Shown here: piece by piece, positions 35,430 through 45,154 of the stretch
How positions within the stretch are numbered: the first letter of the stretch is position 1
Layout: each line of letters starts with the position of its first letter
NCBI RefSeq assembly: GCF_007556595.1
Contig: NZ_VJNB01000010.1
Location: 30,920 to 94,919, forward strand
DNA from: Tepidimonas alkaliphilus
Lineage (GTDB): Bacteria > Pseudomonadota > Gammaproteobacteria > Burkholderiales > Burkholderiaceae_C
DNA: 64,000 nt
Direction: 5' to 3'
The notes under the pieces: model-generated
Databases searched by the model: none
What the model was told of the DNA's origin: nothing
Seen by the model: the letters and a program-made list of their open reading frames with translations, nothing else
Program-made: the position numbers and the translations under genes

Positions 35430-36482
35430 TCACTTGGCCAATTCGGCCTGGGTGGCGGCGTCGAGCTCGCCGGTCTGCGGCAGGTTGCGGCTGGCCTGGA
35501 ACGCGCGCAGTGCGTTGCGCGTCTTGGCACCCATCTTGCCGTCGGGTTTGCCGACGTCGTAGCCAAGCGCGGCCAGCTTGCGCTGCGCGTCCAGCAGCGA
35601 CATGCCCGCTGCCGGGCGGGGCGCTGGCGCTGCCGCCGCGGCCGGAGCCGCCGGGGCTGGGGCTGCCACAGGTTTGGGCTGCGGGGCGCCATCGACCTGC
35701 AATCGCCCGCCCGTGCCGAGTCCGCGATCGCCCATCGACTGCGCGGTGTAGTTGCGCAGCGCCTGAATCATCTGGTTGTAAGCATTGACAAAGGCGGCCA
35801 CGATCACCTTACCCTGCGGCGTGTTGCCGTAGCCGCCCAGACCGGCGCCGACGCCGCCCAGGCCGATGACGCCGCCCAGCGAAAAGTCGGTGTTGGACGA
35901 GCTGCCTTCGGCGGCGGCCACTTGTACGCCGGAGCGGTTGTCGGTCAGCAGCAGCACGGTAGAAGCCTCGTTTTTGCGCAGCCCGCCGGCGATCAGCCCG
36001 GCCCAGCCGCCGATGGCCGCGCCGATCTGCTGGGTGCCCTTTTGATCGAAGACGATTTCCGGCGTGATCGAGTAATCCGCCGCCACCATCTGGCCCTTGC
36101 CGAAGTTGGAGTGGTCGCGCAGCTCGCCGCTTTGCTGCAGCTGGCGCTCCATGTTCATGTTGTTCATGGCGCGGCCACGCTCGACCACGATGAAGCAGTT
36201 GCTCTGTTGCACCAGCAGCCGCAGCACTGGAATCGTCGAGCCGAGCTTGTATTCCCGCAGCGTGAGGAACCAGGGCGCGTCCTGGTTTTCCACCAGCGCC
36301 ACCGTGCCAAATGGCCGCTCGCAGCGTTCGATCTGGCTGTTGGCGTTCTGCGACGCCGCGCCGCCGGCAGCGCCGGTGACGGCGGTCTTGGCGCCGTCAT
36401 CGCCGATCTTGGGGGCGGTGGACATGCAACCGGCGGCGGCCACGGTCAGACCGGCCAGGACGGTAAGGGTGCGCAAACGCAT
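35430..36482 (-). CDS. CsgG-family lipoprotein with C-terminal peptidoglycan-binding domain
   Basis: A 350-residue outer-membrane lipoprotein. The lipobox VAAAGC places the lipidated Cys at residue 19 with Met-Ser after it, an outer-membrane sorting signal. A CsgG-like domain (CFIVVERGRAMNNMNMERQL, then GADY-like AADYSITPEIVF and GGWAGLIAGG) spans about residues 60-255. After a Pro/Ala linker, residues 293-345 form a peptidoglycan-binding domain (LLDAQRKLAALGYDVGKPDGKMG). No curli genes (csgABEF) are present, so it is not a curli exporter. The ATG at 36482 follows GGAGGAG. TTGTCA and a TAGCTC-like hexamer upstream may be its promoter. Function unknown. Confidence 0.85.
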   Translation of the reverse strand: MRLRTLTVLAGLTVAAAGCMSTAPKIGDDGAKTAVTGAAGGAASQNANSQIERCERPFGTVALVENQDAPWFLTLREYKLGSTIPVLRLLVQQSNCFIVVERGRAMNNMNMERQLQQSGELRDHSNFGKGQMVAADYSITPEIVFDQKGTQQIGAAIGGWAGLIAGGLRKNEASTVLLLTDNRSGVQVAAAEGSSSNTDFSLGGVIGLGGVGAGLGGYGNTPQGKVIVAAFVNAYNQMIQALRNYTAQSMGDRGLGTGGRLQVDGAPQPKPVAAPAPAAPAAAAAPAPRPAAGMSLLDAQRKLAALGYDVGKPDGKMGAKTRNALRAFQASRNLPQTGELDAATQAELAK

Positions 36483-36636
36483 GACGTCAAGCTCCTCCGA
36501 GCTAAAAAGCATTTCGTGTGTGACAAACGGGCATGCTGTGCGCAGCGCGGGCCGCCAGCACCCCGGCGCGGTGAATCATAAAACAAGCCCATGAGCCGGC
36601 CCCGCGGCAGCCGCGGGCGGCCATGAAGCGGGCCAT

Positions 36637-37572
36637 TCAGCGTCGCGACGACACCGCGATGCCGGCCACGATCAGCGCGAACGCCGCGGCGTGGTAGCCG
36701 TGCGGCGGCTCGCCCAGCCACAAGGTGGACATCACCGCGGTGAACAGCGGCGTCAGGTTGGTGAAAAAGCCCGCCACCGTCGGGCCGGCGCGTTGCACGC
36801 CAGCGCCCCAGGCGCGATAAGCCAAGATGGAGGGGCCCACCGCCACGAACAGCAGCACGCCCGCCAGCGGCCAGCTCCAGCGGATCGCGCTCGGCATGTC
36901 GGCGGGCGCCGCCAGCGCGAGCCACGTCCATTCGCCCGCGGTCAGCACGCCGGCGGTCAGCAGCCCAAACGCCGTCTGCGCCAGCAGAAAGGCCGCCCAG
37001 TCGGCGCGGATCGCGGGATCCTCGTCGCGGCGCGTCAGCAGCCAGCTGTAGCCCGCCCAGGTCAGCGCCGCCGCCAGCATCCACGCGTCGCCGGGCACGA
37101 AGCGCAGCGCCAGCAGGTTGTCCAGCCGCCCCTGCGCCAGCACGGTCAGCACGCCGGCCAGCGACAGCAGCGCGCCCAGCAGCTGCTGGCGCAGCACCGG
37201 CGCACCGAAGAACAGCCGCCCCACCAGCATCATCCACAGCGGCATGCTGGAGGCCACCAGCGTCACGTTGAGCGGCGTGGAGGTGTGCAGCGCCAGGTAC
37301 TGCAACATGTTGTAGCCGGCCACCGCCAGGCTGCCGAGTAGCAGGAAGCGGCGCCAGTCGCGCCACAGCCCGCTGCCGGGCCGCAGCACCCACGCCGCCA
37401 GCGGCAGCAGCAGCGCCCCGGCGACCACCCAGCGCAGGAAGTTGAACGTGATCGGCGGGATCCACGGCGCCGCGACGCGGCCGACGATGGCGTTGCCCGC
37501 CCACAGCAGCGGCGGCAGGGTCAGCAGGGCAATGGTGGACGGGGTCAGCGCAGAGGGTCGCGAAGCTGGCAT
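36637..37572 (-). CDS. EamA/DMT-family permease
   Basis: A 311-residue inner-membrane transporter with two EamA repeats and ten predicted helices. Examples are TIALLTLPPLLWAGNAIVG, the first repeat end LLGALLSLAGVLTVLAQ and the second repeat end LFTAVMSTLWLGEP then AAFALIVAGIAVSS. Substrate unknown; such permeases export amino acids or metabolites. The GLEP-like motif (WLGEP) is conserved. It is complete, in contrast to the EamA remnant 2 kb away. A 17-base GC-rich hairpin (36601-36617) lies just past its stop. Confidence 0.93.
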   Translation of the reverse strand: MPASRPSALTPSTIALLTLPPLLWAGNAIVGRVAAPWIPPITFNFLRWVVAGALLLPLAAWVLRPGSGLWRDWRRFLLLGSLAVAGYNMLQYLALHTSTPLNVTLVASSMPLWMMLVGRLFFGAPVLRQQLLGALLSLAGVLTVLAQGRLDNLLALRFVPGDAWMLAAALTWAGYSWLLTRRDEDPAIRADWAAFLLAQTAFGLLTAGVLTAGEWTWLALAAPADMPSAIRWSWPLAGVLLFVAVGPSILAYRAWGAGVQRAGPTVAGFFTNLTPLFTAVMSTLWLGEPPHGYHAAAFALIVAGIAVSSRR

Positions 37573-37707
37573 CCCCCTCACTCTAGCGCACGGCGGCCTG
37601 AGGCAGCGATCCGCAGGCGACAACCCTGTGCCAGCAGGGACGGCAGGCATGTGGCACCATGCGCCCCCGTCCCGATGCTGGATGTCTTTTGCAGGAGTGC
37701 AACGACC

Positions 37708-38697
37708 ATGCTCAAAAGCCGAGCCGTGCTGATCGACCAAACCGGGGGCCCCGAGGTCATGCGCCTGGCGGAGGTGACGGTTGGCGAGCCAGGGCCGGGC
37801 GAGGTGCGCATCCGCCACCACGCCATCGGCCTGAACTTCATCGATGTGTATCACCGCACCGGGCTATACCCGCTGCCGCTGCCGGCGCGGCTCGGCATGG
37901 AAGGCGCCGGGGTCGTGGAGGCGGTCGGCCCCGGCGTGGACCATCTGGCGGTCGGCGACCGCGTGGCCTACGCGGCGCAGCCGCCCGGCGCCTACTGCGA
38001 CGTGCGCGTGATGCCGGCCACCAACGTCGTGCGGCTGCCCGAGGGGATCTCCTTCGAGCAGGGCGCGGCGATGATGCTCAAGGGCCTGACGGCGCAGTAT
38101 CTGCTGAAGCACTGCCGTCCTGTGGAGAGCCTGCAGCCGGGCGACTGGGTGCTGCTGCACGCCGCCGCCGGCGGCGTCGGGTTGATCGTCTGCCAGTGGG
38201 CGCGCGCGCTGGGCCTGCGCGTGATCGGCACCGCCGGCAGCGACGACAAATGCGCGCTGGCGGTGCAGCACGGCGCCGAGGTCTGCATCAACTACCGGCG
38301 CGAGGACTTCGTCGCCCGGGTGCGCGAGCTCACCGGCGGGCAAGGCGTCAAGGTGGTCTATGACTCGGTCGGCAAGGACACCTGGGAGGGGTCGCTCGAC
38401 TGCCTGCGCGAGTTCGGGCTGATGGTCTCGTTCGGCAACGCCAGCGGCCCGGTGCCGCCGTTCTCGCCCGGGGTGCTGGGGCCGAAAGGCTCGCTCTACG
38501 TGACGCGGCAGACGTTGTTTACGCACATCCGCACGCGCGCGCGCACGCAGGCGATGGCCGACGACCTGTTCGCCGCCGTGCTGTCCGGTCAGGTGCGCAT
38601 CCACATCGCGCAGCGCTTCGCGCTCGCGGACGTGCGCGCCGCGCACGCGGCGCTGGAGGCGCGCCAGACCACCGGCTCCACCGTGCTGCTGCCCTGA
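37708..38697 (+). CDS. NADPH:quinone reductase (zeta-crystallin-like, MDR family)
   Basis: A 329-residue medium-chain oxidoreductase that reduces quinones or enones with NADPH. Landmarks are GLNFIDVYHRTGLYP near residue 47, MEGAGVVEAVGPGV, the nucleotide motif LLHAAAGGVGLIVCQWARALG near residue 150 and the family-typical VYDSVGKDTWEGSLDCLREFGLMVSFGNASGPV. No zinc ligands are present. The ATG at 37708 has AGGAG 12 bases upstream. It is divergent from the EamA permease and appears to be a single-gene unit converging on a small secreted protein gene. Confidence 0.92.
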   Translation: MLKSRAVLIDQTGGPEVMRLAEVTVGEPGPGEVRIRHHAIGLNFIDVYHRTGLYPLPLPARLGMEGAGVVEAVGPGVDHLAVGDRVAYAAQPPGAYCDVRVMPATNVVRLPEGISFEQGAAMMLKGLTAQYLLKHCRPVESLQPGDWVLLHAAAGGVGLIVCQWARALGLRVIGTAGSDDKCALAVQHGAEVCINYRREDFVARVRELTGGQGVKVVYDSVGKDTWEGSLDCLREFGLMVSFGNASGPVPPFSPGVLGPKGSLYVTRQTLFTHIRTRARTQAMADDLFAAVLSGQVRIHIAQRFALADVRAAHAALEARQTTGSTVLLP

Positions 38698-38716
38698 CGT
38701 CCGCCCCGGCGGCGCT

Positions 38717-39151
38717 TCAGCGCGCCGCCACCGCCGGCGCGTGCTCGCACCAGTAGGTCAGCAGGTGACCGCGCGTCGGCTCGCGCACCGTCTGCAGGCC
38801 GGTGAAGCCATGCGGCCCGACCGCCGGCGCCGACGGCAGGTAGTGCGCCTCGTGCAGCAGATATGGCTGACCCTGCCAGCGGCCCAGCGTACGCACCGTC
38901 ACGCCCGCTCCGGGCGCCGGCGGCAGCCGGTTGATCACTTCCAAGCTGAGGTTGGCGCCCTCCAGCAACGGCAGCGCGGGCTCATCGGCCGGGGTTGGGG
39001 CCACGACCAACACCCGCGACGCTCCGGCCCAGCCGACGTGGCATTGCAACGACTGCGCGCAAGCCAGGCTGGCGCTGGCGCCTGCCAACGCGGATAGCGC
39101 CCGCGCGACCGCGGTGCGACACATGGCCCGGCGACGCATGGCACGCAGCAT
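38717..39151 (-). CDS. Small secreted protein of unknown function
   Basis: A 144-residue protein I do not recognise. A basic N-terminus (MLRAMRRRAMCR) and hydrophobic segment (AVARALSALAGASASLACAQS) form a likely signal peptide. The mature part is about 110 residues, contains a few Cys and Trp residues and ends WCEHAPAVAAR; the pattern is consistent with a small beta-rich domain. TAGAAT lies 8 bases before the ATG with no good Shine-Dalgarno. It converges on the quinone reductase gene and is 80 bases downstream of lspA on the same strand, so it may be a conserved betaproteobacterial unknown. Confidence 0.6.
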   Translation of the reverse strand: MLRAMRRRAMCRTAVARALSALAGASASLACAQSLQCHVGWAGASRVLVVAPTPADEPALPLLEGANLSLEVINRLPPAPGAGVTVRTLGRWQGQPYLLHEAHYLPSAPAVGPHGFTGLQTVREPTRGHLLTYWCEHAPAVAAR

Positions 39152-39231
39152 GGAGCCTCATTCTACGCAAGCTCCCATGCTCATGGTTCAACGCGCGGCG
39201 CGGCTGTGGCATCCGCGCCAAGGCGCCGAGG

Positions 39232-39741
39232 TCAGCGGCTGCGGCGCACGCGTCGAATTTCGTCGATGATCAGGCCGACGGCGCCGGTGGTAATGGCGAC
39301 GTCCGCGACGTTGAAGGCGGGGTAGTGCCCGCCGGCGAACAGCGGCGCCAGCCAGCGGTGGTGGAAGTCGAACATGTCCACCACGTAGCCGTGCAGCGCG
39401 CGGTCGATCACGTTGCCCAGCGCCCCGCCCAGCAGGCAGGCCAGCGAGAACGCGAACAGCCGCTGCTGATGGTGCGCGCGCAGCAGCCAAAGGATGAACG
39501 CGATCGCTGCGAGTCCAATGCCGAGGAACAGCCAGCGCTGCCAGCCGCCGGCGCCGGCCAGAAAGGAAAACGCCGCACCGGGGTTGTGCACGCGCACGAG
39601 GTTGAAGAAGCCGGTGACCGGCAGCACCTCACCGTGGCGGAACAGCGCCACGATCAGCGCCTTGGTGGCCTGGTCCAGCAGCACGATGGCGGCGGCCAGC
39701 CCCAGCCAGACCAGCATGCCGCGCGACGACGCCTTGGCCAT
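39232..39741 (-). CDS. lspA: Lipoprotein signal peptidase II
   Basis: A 169-residue four-helix inner-membrane aspartyl protease that cleaves prolipoprotein signal peptides after lipidation. Catalytic aspartates are in [18 protein letters not shown] and [11 protein letters not shown]. Helices [37 protein letters not shown] and [14 protein letters not shown] are clear. It lies 20 bases after ileS on the same strand, the near-universal ribF-ileS-lspA arrangement. Confidence 0.97.
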   Translation of the reverse strand: MAKASSRGMLVWLGLAAAIVLLDQATKALIVALFRHGEVLPVTGFFNLVRVHNPGAAFSFLAGAGGWQRWLFLGIGLAAIAFILWLLRAHHQQRLFAFSLACLLGGALGNVIDRALHGYVVDMFDFHHRWLAPLFAGGHYPAFNVADVAITTGAVGLIIDEIRRVRRSR

Positions 39742-39761
39742 GACGGACAGATCCCGGCGCG

Positions 39762-42677
39762 TCAGGCGGCGTGGCGCGGTTCACCGGCGCCGTACAGGTT
39801 GCTCGTGCAGCGGCCGCACAGGTGCGGGTGCGCCGGGTCGTGGCCGACGTCGGCGCGCCAGTGCCAGCAGCGCGCGCACTTGGCGTGGGGCGAGGGCGTG
39901 ACCTGCACCGCCAGGCGCTCGCCGCGCTGCAGCGTCAGCGCCGAGACGAGGAAGACGAAGCGCGCGTCGTCGCCCAGCGTGGCCAGCAGCGCGTGATCCT
40001 CCGGCGGCAGCGTCAGCGTCACCTCCGCCTGCAGCGACGGGCCGATGCGCCCGGCGGCGCGCTCGTCCTCGATGGCCTTGTTAACGGCGTCGCGCACCTG
40101 CAGGATGCGCGCCCACTTGGCCAGCAGCGCCTCGTCCGGCGTCGGCAGCGCCAGATACGTCTCGGTGAAGATCGACGGGGTGTGGCCAACCAGCGCCCAC
40201 GCCTCCTCGGCGGTGAACGACAGGAACGGCGCCATCCAGCGCAGCATCGCGTGCAGGATGCGGTGCAGGGCGGTCTGCGCGCTGCGGCGCGCCAAGGACT
40301 TCGGCGCCGTGGTGTAGAGCCGGTCCTTCAGCACGTCGAGGTAGAACGCGCCCAGGTCCTCGGAGCAGAACACCTGAAGTTTGGCCACCACCGGGTGGAA
40401 CTCGTAGTCGTGGTAGTGCGCCAGGATTTCGGCCTGCAGCTGCGCCGTGCGCGCCAGCGCCCAGCGGTCGATTTCCAGCAGCTGCGCGTCGGGCACGGCC
40501 TGCGTCTGCGGGTCGAAGTCGCTGGTGTTGGCCAGCAAAAAGCGCAGCGTGTTGCGGATACGGCGGTAGGCATCGACCACGCGCGCCAGGATTTTGTCGT
40601 CGATGGCCAGGTCGCCAGCGTAGTCGGTGGCGGCCACCCACAGGCGGATGATTTCGGCGCCGAGCTTGTCGCTGACCTCCTGCGGGGCCACCACGTTGCC
40701 GAGCGACTTGCTCATCTTGCGGCCTTGGCCGTCCACGGTGAAGCCGTGCGTGAGCAGCGCTTTGTAGGGCGCGCGCCCATGCATGGCGCAGGCCGTCAGC
40801 AGCGAGGAGTGGAACCAGCCGCGGTGCTGGTCATGCCCCTCGAGGTAGAGGTCGGCCTCGGGGCCTTCGTCGTGGCCGGCGCCGGCGTGGCTGCCCTTGA
40901 GCACCGTGTGGTGCGTGGTGCCGGAGTCGAACCACACCTCGAGGATATCGCTGCTCTTGACGTAGAGCACCGGGTCGGTGGCGTCGCCGAGCCGCGCCAG
41001 GATGTCGGCCACCGACAGCTTGCTCCACGCCTCGATGCCGCCCTGCTCGATGACGTCGGCGGCCAGGTCGATGATTTCCGGCGTGCGCGGGTGCGGCTCC
41101 CCGCTGTCGCGGTGCAGCAGGAACGGCAGCGGCACGCCCCAAGAGCGCTGGCGGCTGATGCACCAGTCGGGCCGGTGCGCGATCATGTCGCGCAGGCGCG
41201 CGCGCCCGCTTTCCGGATAGAAGCGGGTGTGCTCGATGGCTTCCAGCGCCATCTCGCGCAGCGTGCGCGGCGCCGGGTCGGTAGCGAAGATGCCGCGCGT
41301 GGCCTCGGTCGGCGCATCCATGCGGATGAACCACTGCGCCGCGGCGCGGTAGATCACCGGCGTCTTGTGGCGCCAGCAGTGCGGGTAGCTGTGCGTGATG
41401 GTCTGCGTGGCCAGCAGCCGGTCGGCCGCGCGCAGCGTCTCGATGACGCGCGGCACGGCATCCCAGATGCTCAAGCCGCCGAACAGCGGCAGCTCGGCGG
41501 CGAAGACGCCATTGCCCTGCACCGGGTTGAGGATGTCGGCCAGCGCCAGCCCGTGCGCGGTGCAGGAGTTGAAATCCTCCACGCCGTAGGCCGGCGCCGA
41601 GTGCACGAGGCCGGTGCCGTCCTCGGCGGTGGCGTAGTCGGCCAGATAGACGGGGGCGAGCCGGTCGTAGCCCGGGTGCACGTGCGCCAGCGGGTGGCGA
41701 AACGCGATGCGATCCAGCGCCCGGCCCGGCGCCACCGCGCGCACCTGACCCGGCAGGCCGTAGCGCTGCAGGCAGCGCTCCACCAGCGCCTCGGCCAGGA
41801 TCAGCAGCCCGCGCGGCGTCTCCACCAGCGCATACGGCAGCTCGGGGTTGACGTTGAGCGCCTGGTTGGCCGGGATGGTCCAGGCGGTGGTGGTCCAGAT
41901 CACCGCCAGCACCGGCTGGCCGGCCAGCGCCTGCAGGTCCGCGTGCGGCAGCGGGCTCGCGGCGGCGAACGCCTGCAGCACGCGCTGCGGCTCGGCGCAT
42001 TCGAAGGCGACGTCCAGCGAGGCGCTTTGCTTGTCGGCATACTCGATTTCGAACTCCGCCAGCGACGAGCCGCACTCAAAGCACCAGTGCACGGGCTTGA
42101 GGCCCCGGTAGACGAAGCCGCGCTCCATGACGCGCTTGAAGGCGCGCAGCTCCTCGGCCTCGTTGCGGAAGTCCATCGTGCGGTAGGGGCGCTGCCAGTC
42201 GCCCAGCACCCCCAGCCGCTTGAAGTCGGCCATCTGCAGCGCGATCTGCTCGCTGGCGAACGCCCGCGCCTTGGCCTGCATCTCGTCGCGGCTCAAGCCA
42301 CGGCCATGGAGCTTTTCGATCGCGTTCTCGATCGGCAGGCCGTGGCAATCCCAGCCCGGCACATACTGCGCGTCGAAGCCCGCCAGCTGCCGCGCCTTGA
42401 CGATCATGTCTTTCAGCACCTTGTTGACCGCGTGCCCGATGTGGATGCGACCGTTGGCGTACGGCGGGCCATCGTGCAGAATGAACTTCGGCGCGCCGCG
42501 GCGCGCCTCGCGCAGGCGCTGGTAGAGGCCCTGCTCCTCCCACTGGCGCACCCAGCCGGGCTCGCGCTGCGGCAGGTTGCCGCGCATCGGAAACGGTGTT
42601 TCGGGCAGGTTCAGCGTCGCGCTGTAGTCGGGCAGGGAGGCGTCGCGCGCGTCGGCGGGGGGACGGTCAGGCTTCAT
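39762..42677 (-). CDS. ileS: Isoleucyl-tRNA synthetase
   Basis: A 971-residue class I synthetase that charges tRNA-Ile. The HIGH motif ([12 protein letters not shown]) is near residue 75, and the editing CP1 domain with [13 protein letters not shown] follows. The KMSKS loop ([11 protein letters not shown]) is near residue 655. A C-terminal zinc knuckle ([11 protein letters not shown]...CGRCTSNL) closes the protein. The length matches the bacterial type. The start [12 protein letters not shown] at 42677 lies within the ribF 3' end, an 11-base overlap that couples the two genes. Confidence 0.97.
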   Translation of the reverse strand: MKPDRPPADARDASLPDYSATLNLPETPFPMRGNLPQREPGWVRQWEEQGLYQRLREARRGAPKFILHDGPPYANGRIHIGHAVNKVLKDMIVKARQLAGFDAQYVPGWDCHGLPIENAIEKLHGRGLSRDEMQAKARAFASEQIALQMADFKRLGVLGDWQRPYRTMDFRNEAEELRAFKRVMERGFVYRGLKPVHWCFECGSSLAEFEIEYADKQSASLDVAFECAEPQRVLQAFAAASPLPHADLQALAGQPVLAVIWTTTAWTIPANQALNVNPELPYALVETPRGLLILAEALVERCLQRYGLPGQVRAVAPGRALDRIAFRHPLAHVHPGYDRLAPVYLADYATAEDGTGLVHSAPAYGVEDFNSCTAHGLALADILNPVQGNGVFAAELPLFGGLSIWDAVPRVIETLRAADRLLATQTITHSYPHCWRHKTPVIYRAAAQWFIRMDAPTEATRGIFATDPAPRTLREMALEAIEHTRFYPESGRARLRDMIAHRPDWCISRQRSWGVPLPFLLHRDSGEPHPRTPEIIDLAADVIEQGGIEAWSKLSVADILARLGDATDPVLYVKSSDILEVWFDSGTTHHTVLKGSHAGAGHDEGPEADLYLEGHDQHRGWFHSSLLTACAMHGRAPYKALLTHGFTVDGQGRKMSKSLGNVVAPQEVSDKLGAEIIRLWVAATDYAGDLAIDDKILARVVDAYRRIRNTLRFLLANTSDFDPQTQAVPDAQLLEIDRWALARTAQLQAEILAHYHDYEFHPVVAKLQVFCSEDLGAFYLDVLKDRLYTTAPKSLARRSAQTALHRILHAMLRWMAPFLSFTAEEAWALVGHTPSIFTETYLALPTPDEALLAKWARILQVRDAVNKAIEDERAAGRIGPSLQAEVTLTLPPEDHALLATLGDDARFVFLVSALTLQRGERLAVQVTPSPHAKCARCWHWRADVGHDPAHPHLCGRCTSNLYGAGEPRHAA

Positions 42678-43734
42678 GGTGAGCGGCAAGGGGCCCGTGG
42701 GCAGACCACCAGGCGCGGGCGTCGGCGCAGTCCTGGGCGATGCCGGCTGCCAGGGCGTCCAGACTCGGGTAACGGCGTTCGTCGTGCAGCTTGTGCAGCA
42801 GCTCGACGCGAATGATTCTACCGTAGGCTTCCCCCGGCACCGGCGCTTGCTCGAGCGCGCGCTGGATGCGCGACGGCCACTCAAGGCAGTGCGTCTCCAG
42901 CAGCACGCGCCCGCCGTTGACGTCGCGCGCATCGAGCGAGGGCCGCACGCCAAGGTTGGCCACGCCAGGCAGCGGCGCCGCCCCGGGCGCCGGGTCCAGC
43001 CCGTGTACCTGCACGACGAAGATACCGCTGGCCGCCGGTTTCCAGTGCCGAAAACGCAGGTTCAGCGTGCGAAAGCCATCGCCGCGCCCCGCCGCGGTCT
43101 CGCCCAGCGCGCGTCCGAGCTTGCGCCCGTGCACCACGTGGCCGCTGATGGCATACGGCCGGCCCAGCAACGCGGCCGCGCCGCGCAGGTCGCCGTTGGC
43201 CAGCGCCGCGCGCACGGCAGAGCTGGAAACGCGCTGACCGTGCACCTCAAAACTCATCATCCGCGCGACTTCGAAGCCGTGCACAGCGCCCAAGGCGTCC
43301 AGCAGTGCGTAGTCGCCGCGACGCTGCGCGCCGAAGCGAAAGTCGTCGCCGACCAGCACGTAGCGCGCCTGCAGCGCGCGCGCCAGCACGTCGTGCACGA
43401 ACGCCTCAGCTGACAGCGCCGCCAGCTGGGCGTTGAAGGGCAGGATCACGCATTCATCGATGCCGCATTGACGCAGCTCGGCCAGCTTGTCGCGCAGCGT
43501 AGCGATGCGCGCGGGTGCCCAATCCGGCTGGCGGCGCTGCGCAGCGAAAAAGTCGCGCGGGTGTGGCTCGAACGTCACCGCGCAGGCCGGCAGGCCACGC
43601 TGACGCGCCTCATGGATCAGCAGCGCCAGCATGGCCTGGTGGCCGCGGTGCACGCCGTCAAAGTTGCCGATCGTCAGCGCCCGCGCGCGCGGAGGCTGAC
43701 GCTGCAAATTGTGCAAGCCATAGACAATGTTCAT
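42667..43734 (-). CDS. ribF: Bifunctional riboflavin kinase/FAD synthetase
   Basis: A 355-residue enzyme converting riboflavin to FMN and FAD. The N-terminal adenylyltransferase domain has the [16 protein letters not shown] motif near residue 22, and [13 protein letters not shown] and [10 protein letters not shown] follow. The C-terminal riboflavin kinase domain includes [18 protein letters not shown] and [12 protein letters not shown]. The ATG at 43734 follows the usual family start. No FMN riboswitch is seen upstream. It heads the ribF-ileS-lspA operon; an HNH nuclease gene is divergent on its 5' side. Confidence 0.96.
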   Translation of the reverse strand: MNIVYGLHNLQRQPPRARALTIGNFDGVHRGHQAMLALLIHEARQRGLPACAVTFEPHPRDFFAAQRRQPDWAPARIATLRDKLAELRQCGIDECVILPFNAQLAALSAEAFVHDVLARALQARYVLVGDDFRFGAQRRGDYALLDALGAVHGFEVARMMSFEVHGQRVSSSAVRAALANGDLRGAAALLGRPYAISGHVVHGRKLGRALGETAAGRGDGFRTLNLRFRHWKPAASGIFVVQVHGLDPAPGAAPLPGVANLGVRPSLDARDVNGGRVLLETHCLEWPSRIQRALEQAPVPGEAYGRIIRVELLHKLHDERRYPSLDALAAGIAQDCADARAWWSAHGPLAAHHEA

Positions 43735-43784
43735 ACCCGGCAGGGTTGGAGCGCGGCTGTCACACGCCGCCCAGCAAAGGGCGC

Positions 43785-43790
43785 TACTAT
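43785..43790 (+). promoter_or_regulatory. -10-like hexamer before the HNH nuclease gene
   Basis: TACTAT ends 9 bases before the ATG at 43800 without a Shine-Dalgarno sequence. The intergenic distance to ribF is only 65 bases, so divergent promoters must lie here. Confidence 0.35.
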
Positions 43791-43799
43791 GACACAGCT

Positions 43800-44357
43800 A
43801 TGAGGGTGCTCAAACTCACCGCGCACGGGGTGCCGCAAGCCTGGCTGACGCTGCAGGAAGCGGTGCTGCACTACGCCGCCGGCGACGTGCGCTGGGTCGC
43901 CGGGGGGCGCATCGCCACCTTCCGCGGCGGCGTCAACGCCCGCACCGGCCAGCTCTCTTGCGTGGAGGTGCACTCCATCATCGGCACGCGCGGCCACAGC
44001 CACGTCAACCCGTTCGACGTTGTGCCGAGCCTAACCAACGCCAAACTGTTTGCGCGCGACCGCCAGGTGTGCGCCTATTGCGGGTTGCGATTTGACGAAA
44101 GCGAGCTGACGCGCGAGCACATCGTGCCGCTGGCGCAAGGCGGGCGCGACCACTGGATGAACGTGGTCACCGCCTGCCGCGCCTGCAACCATCGCAAAGG
44201 CAACCGCACGCCCGAGCAAGCGCGCATGCCGCTGCTGTATGCGCCGTATGTGCCGAGCCTGTGGGAGGACTTCATCCTGCGCAATCGGCGCATCCTGGCC
44301 GACCAGATGGAGTTCCTGATGGCGCATCTGCCGCGCCATTCGCGGCTGCATGCCTGA
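43800..44357 (+). CDS. HNH endonuclease family protein
   Basis: A 185-residue protein. A C-terminal-half HNH fold contains CAYCGLRFDESELTREHIVPLAQGG near residues 81-106 and NVVTACRACNHRKGNRTPEQA near residues 121-140, including zinc CxxC pairs and the catalytic His-Asn. The N-terminal 80 residues are a conserved beta-rich extension seen in chromosomal HNH proteins of Proteobacteria, which are not linked to restriction systems. The cellular role is unknown. It is a single gene between ribF (divergent) and purN (same strand). Confidence 0.9.
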   Translation: MRVLKLTAHGVPQAWLTLQEAVLHYAAGDVRWVAGGRIATFRGGVNARTGQLSCVEVHSIIGTRGHSHVNPFDVVPSLTNAKLFARDRQVCAYCGLRFDESELTREHIVPLAQGGRDHWMNVVTACRACNHRKGNRTPEQARMPLLYAPYVPSLWEDFILRNRRILADQMEFLMAHLPRHSRLHA

Positions 44358-44437
44358 GCGGCGCCGAGCCAGCGTGCAATCGAAGAACCGAGGGCGTGGC
44401 GCGCAACCTCAGCGCCGAGAACGGCGCTGCGCGCCGC

Positions 44438-44443
44438 TACACT
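44438..44443 (+). promoter_or_regulatory. -10-like hexamer before purN
   Basis: TACACT ends 8 bases before the purN ATG and no Shine-Dalgarno sequence intervenes. The preceding 80 bases separate purN from the HNH gene. Confidence 0.35.
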
Positions 44444-44451
44444 GCCGGGCC

Positions 44452-45072
44452 ATGAGCGCAGCCCCCCGACCGACCCCCCGCCCGCTGGTGATCCTGATCT
44501 CCGGCGCCGGCAGCAACATGCAGGCCATCGTGCGCGCGGCGCAGGCGCAGCGCTGGCGCGAGCGCTTCGGCGCCTTCGTCGCCGCCGTCATCAGCAATCG
44601 GCCCGACGCCAAGGGGCTGGCCTGGGCGGCAGGGCAGGGCCTGCCGACCGCGGTGGTGGACCACCGGGCCTACCCCAGCCGCGAGGCGTTCGACGCGGCG
44701 CTGGCCGACGCGATCGCGCGCTTCGACGCCGACGGACGGGCGCTGGTGGTGCTGGCCGGCTTCATGCGTATCCTCACGCCCGGCTTCGTTGAACGCTTCG
44801 CCGGGCGGCTCATCAACATCCACCCGTCGCTGCTGCCGGCCTTTCCGGGGCTGCACACGCACCAGCGCGCCATCGAGGCGGGCTGCCGCTTCGCCGGCGC
44901 CACCGTGCACCTGGTGACGGCGGAGCTGGACCACGGCCCGATCCTGGAGCAGGCGGTGGTGCCGATCCTGCCCGGCGACACGCCCGAGGCGCTGGCCGCG
45001 CGCGTGCTGACGCAGGAGCACCTGATCTACCCGCGCGCCATCGAGCGCTGGCTGCGCGACGCTGGCGCCTGA
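44452..45072 (+). CDS. purN: Phosphoribosylglycinamide formyltransferase PurN
   Basis: A 206-residue folate-dependent GAR transformylase of purine biosynthesis. GAGSNMQAIVRA is the phosphate-binding loop. NIHPSLLPAFPGLHTH carries the catalytic Asn/His, and GATVHLVTAELDHGPILEQAVV supplies the catalytic Asp region. The start MSAAPRPTPRP at 44452 is preferred because the -10-like hexamer is only 8 bases upstream. Length and motifs match E. coli PurN. It converges on the yqaA-like gene. Confidence 0.96.
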   Translation: MSAAPRPTPRPLVILISGAGSNMQAIVRAAQAQRWRERFGAFVAAVISNRPDAKGLAWAAGQGLPTAVVDHRAYPSREAFDAALADAIARFDADGRALVVLAGFMRILTPGFVERFAGRLINIHPSLLPAFPGLHTHQRAIEAGCRFAGATVHLVTAELDHGPILEQAVVPILPGDTPEALAARVLTQEHLIYPRAIERWLRDAGA

Positions 45073-45154
45073 CGTCCATCGTCGGGCGCCGCCGGTCCTC
45101 GCCGGGGTGCGCCGCATCGGGTGCGGCGGTGGGCGCCACCGTCGGATCCCCGCT

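Noticed and set aside
36601..36617. CCCGCGG-CAG-CCGCGGG hairpin downstream of the EamA permease as an intrinsic terminator
   Set aside because: No T-run follows directly on the minus strand, so an intrinsic terminator call is not supported; a Rho-dependent end is equally possible.
42677..43734. An FMN riboswitch for the riboflavin genes ribF and ribD
   Set aside because: No conserved RFN element pattern is visible upstream of either gene, and ribD is translationally coupled to trmB.
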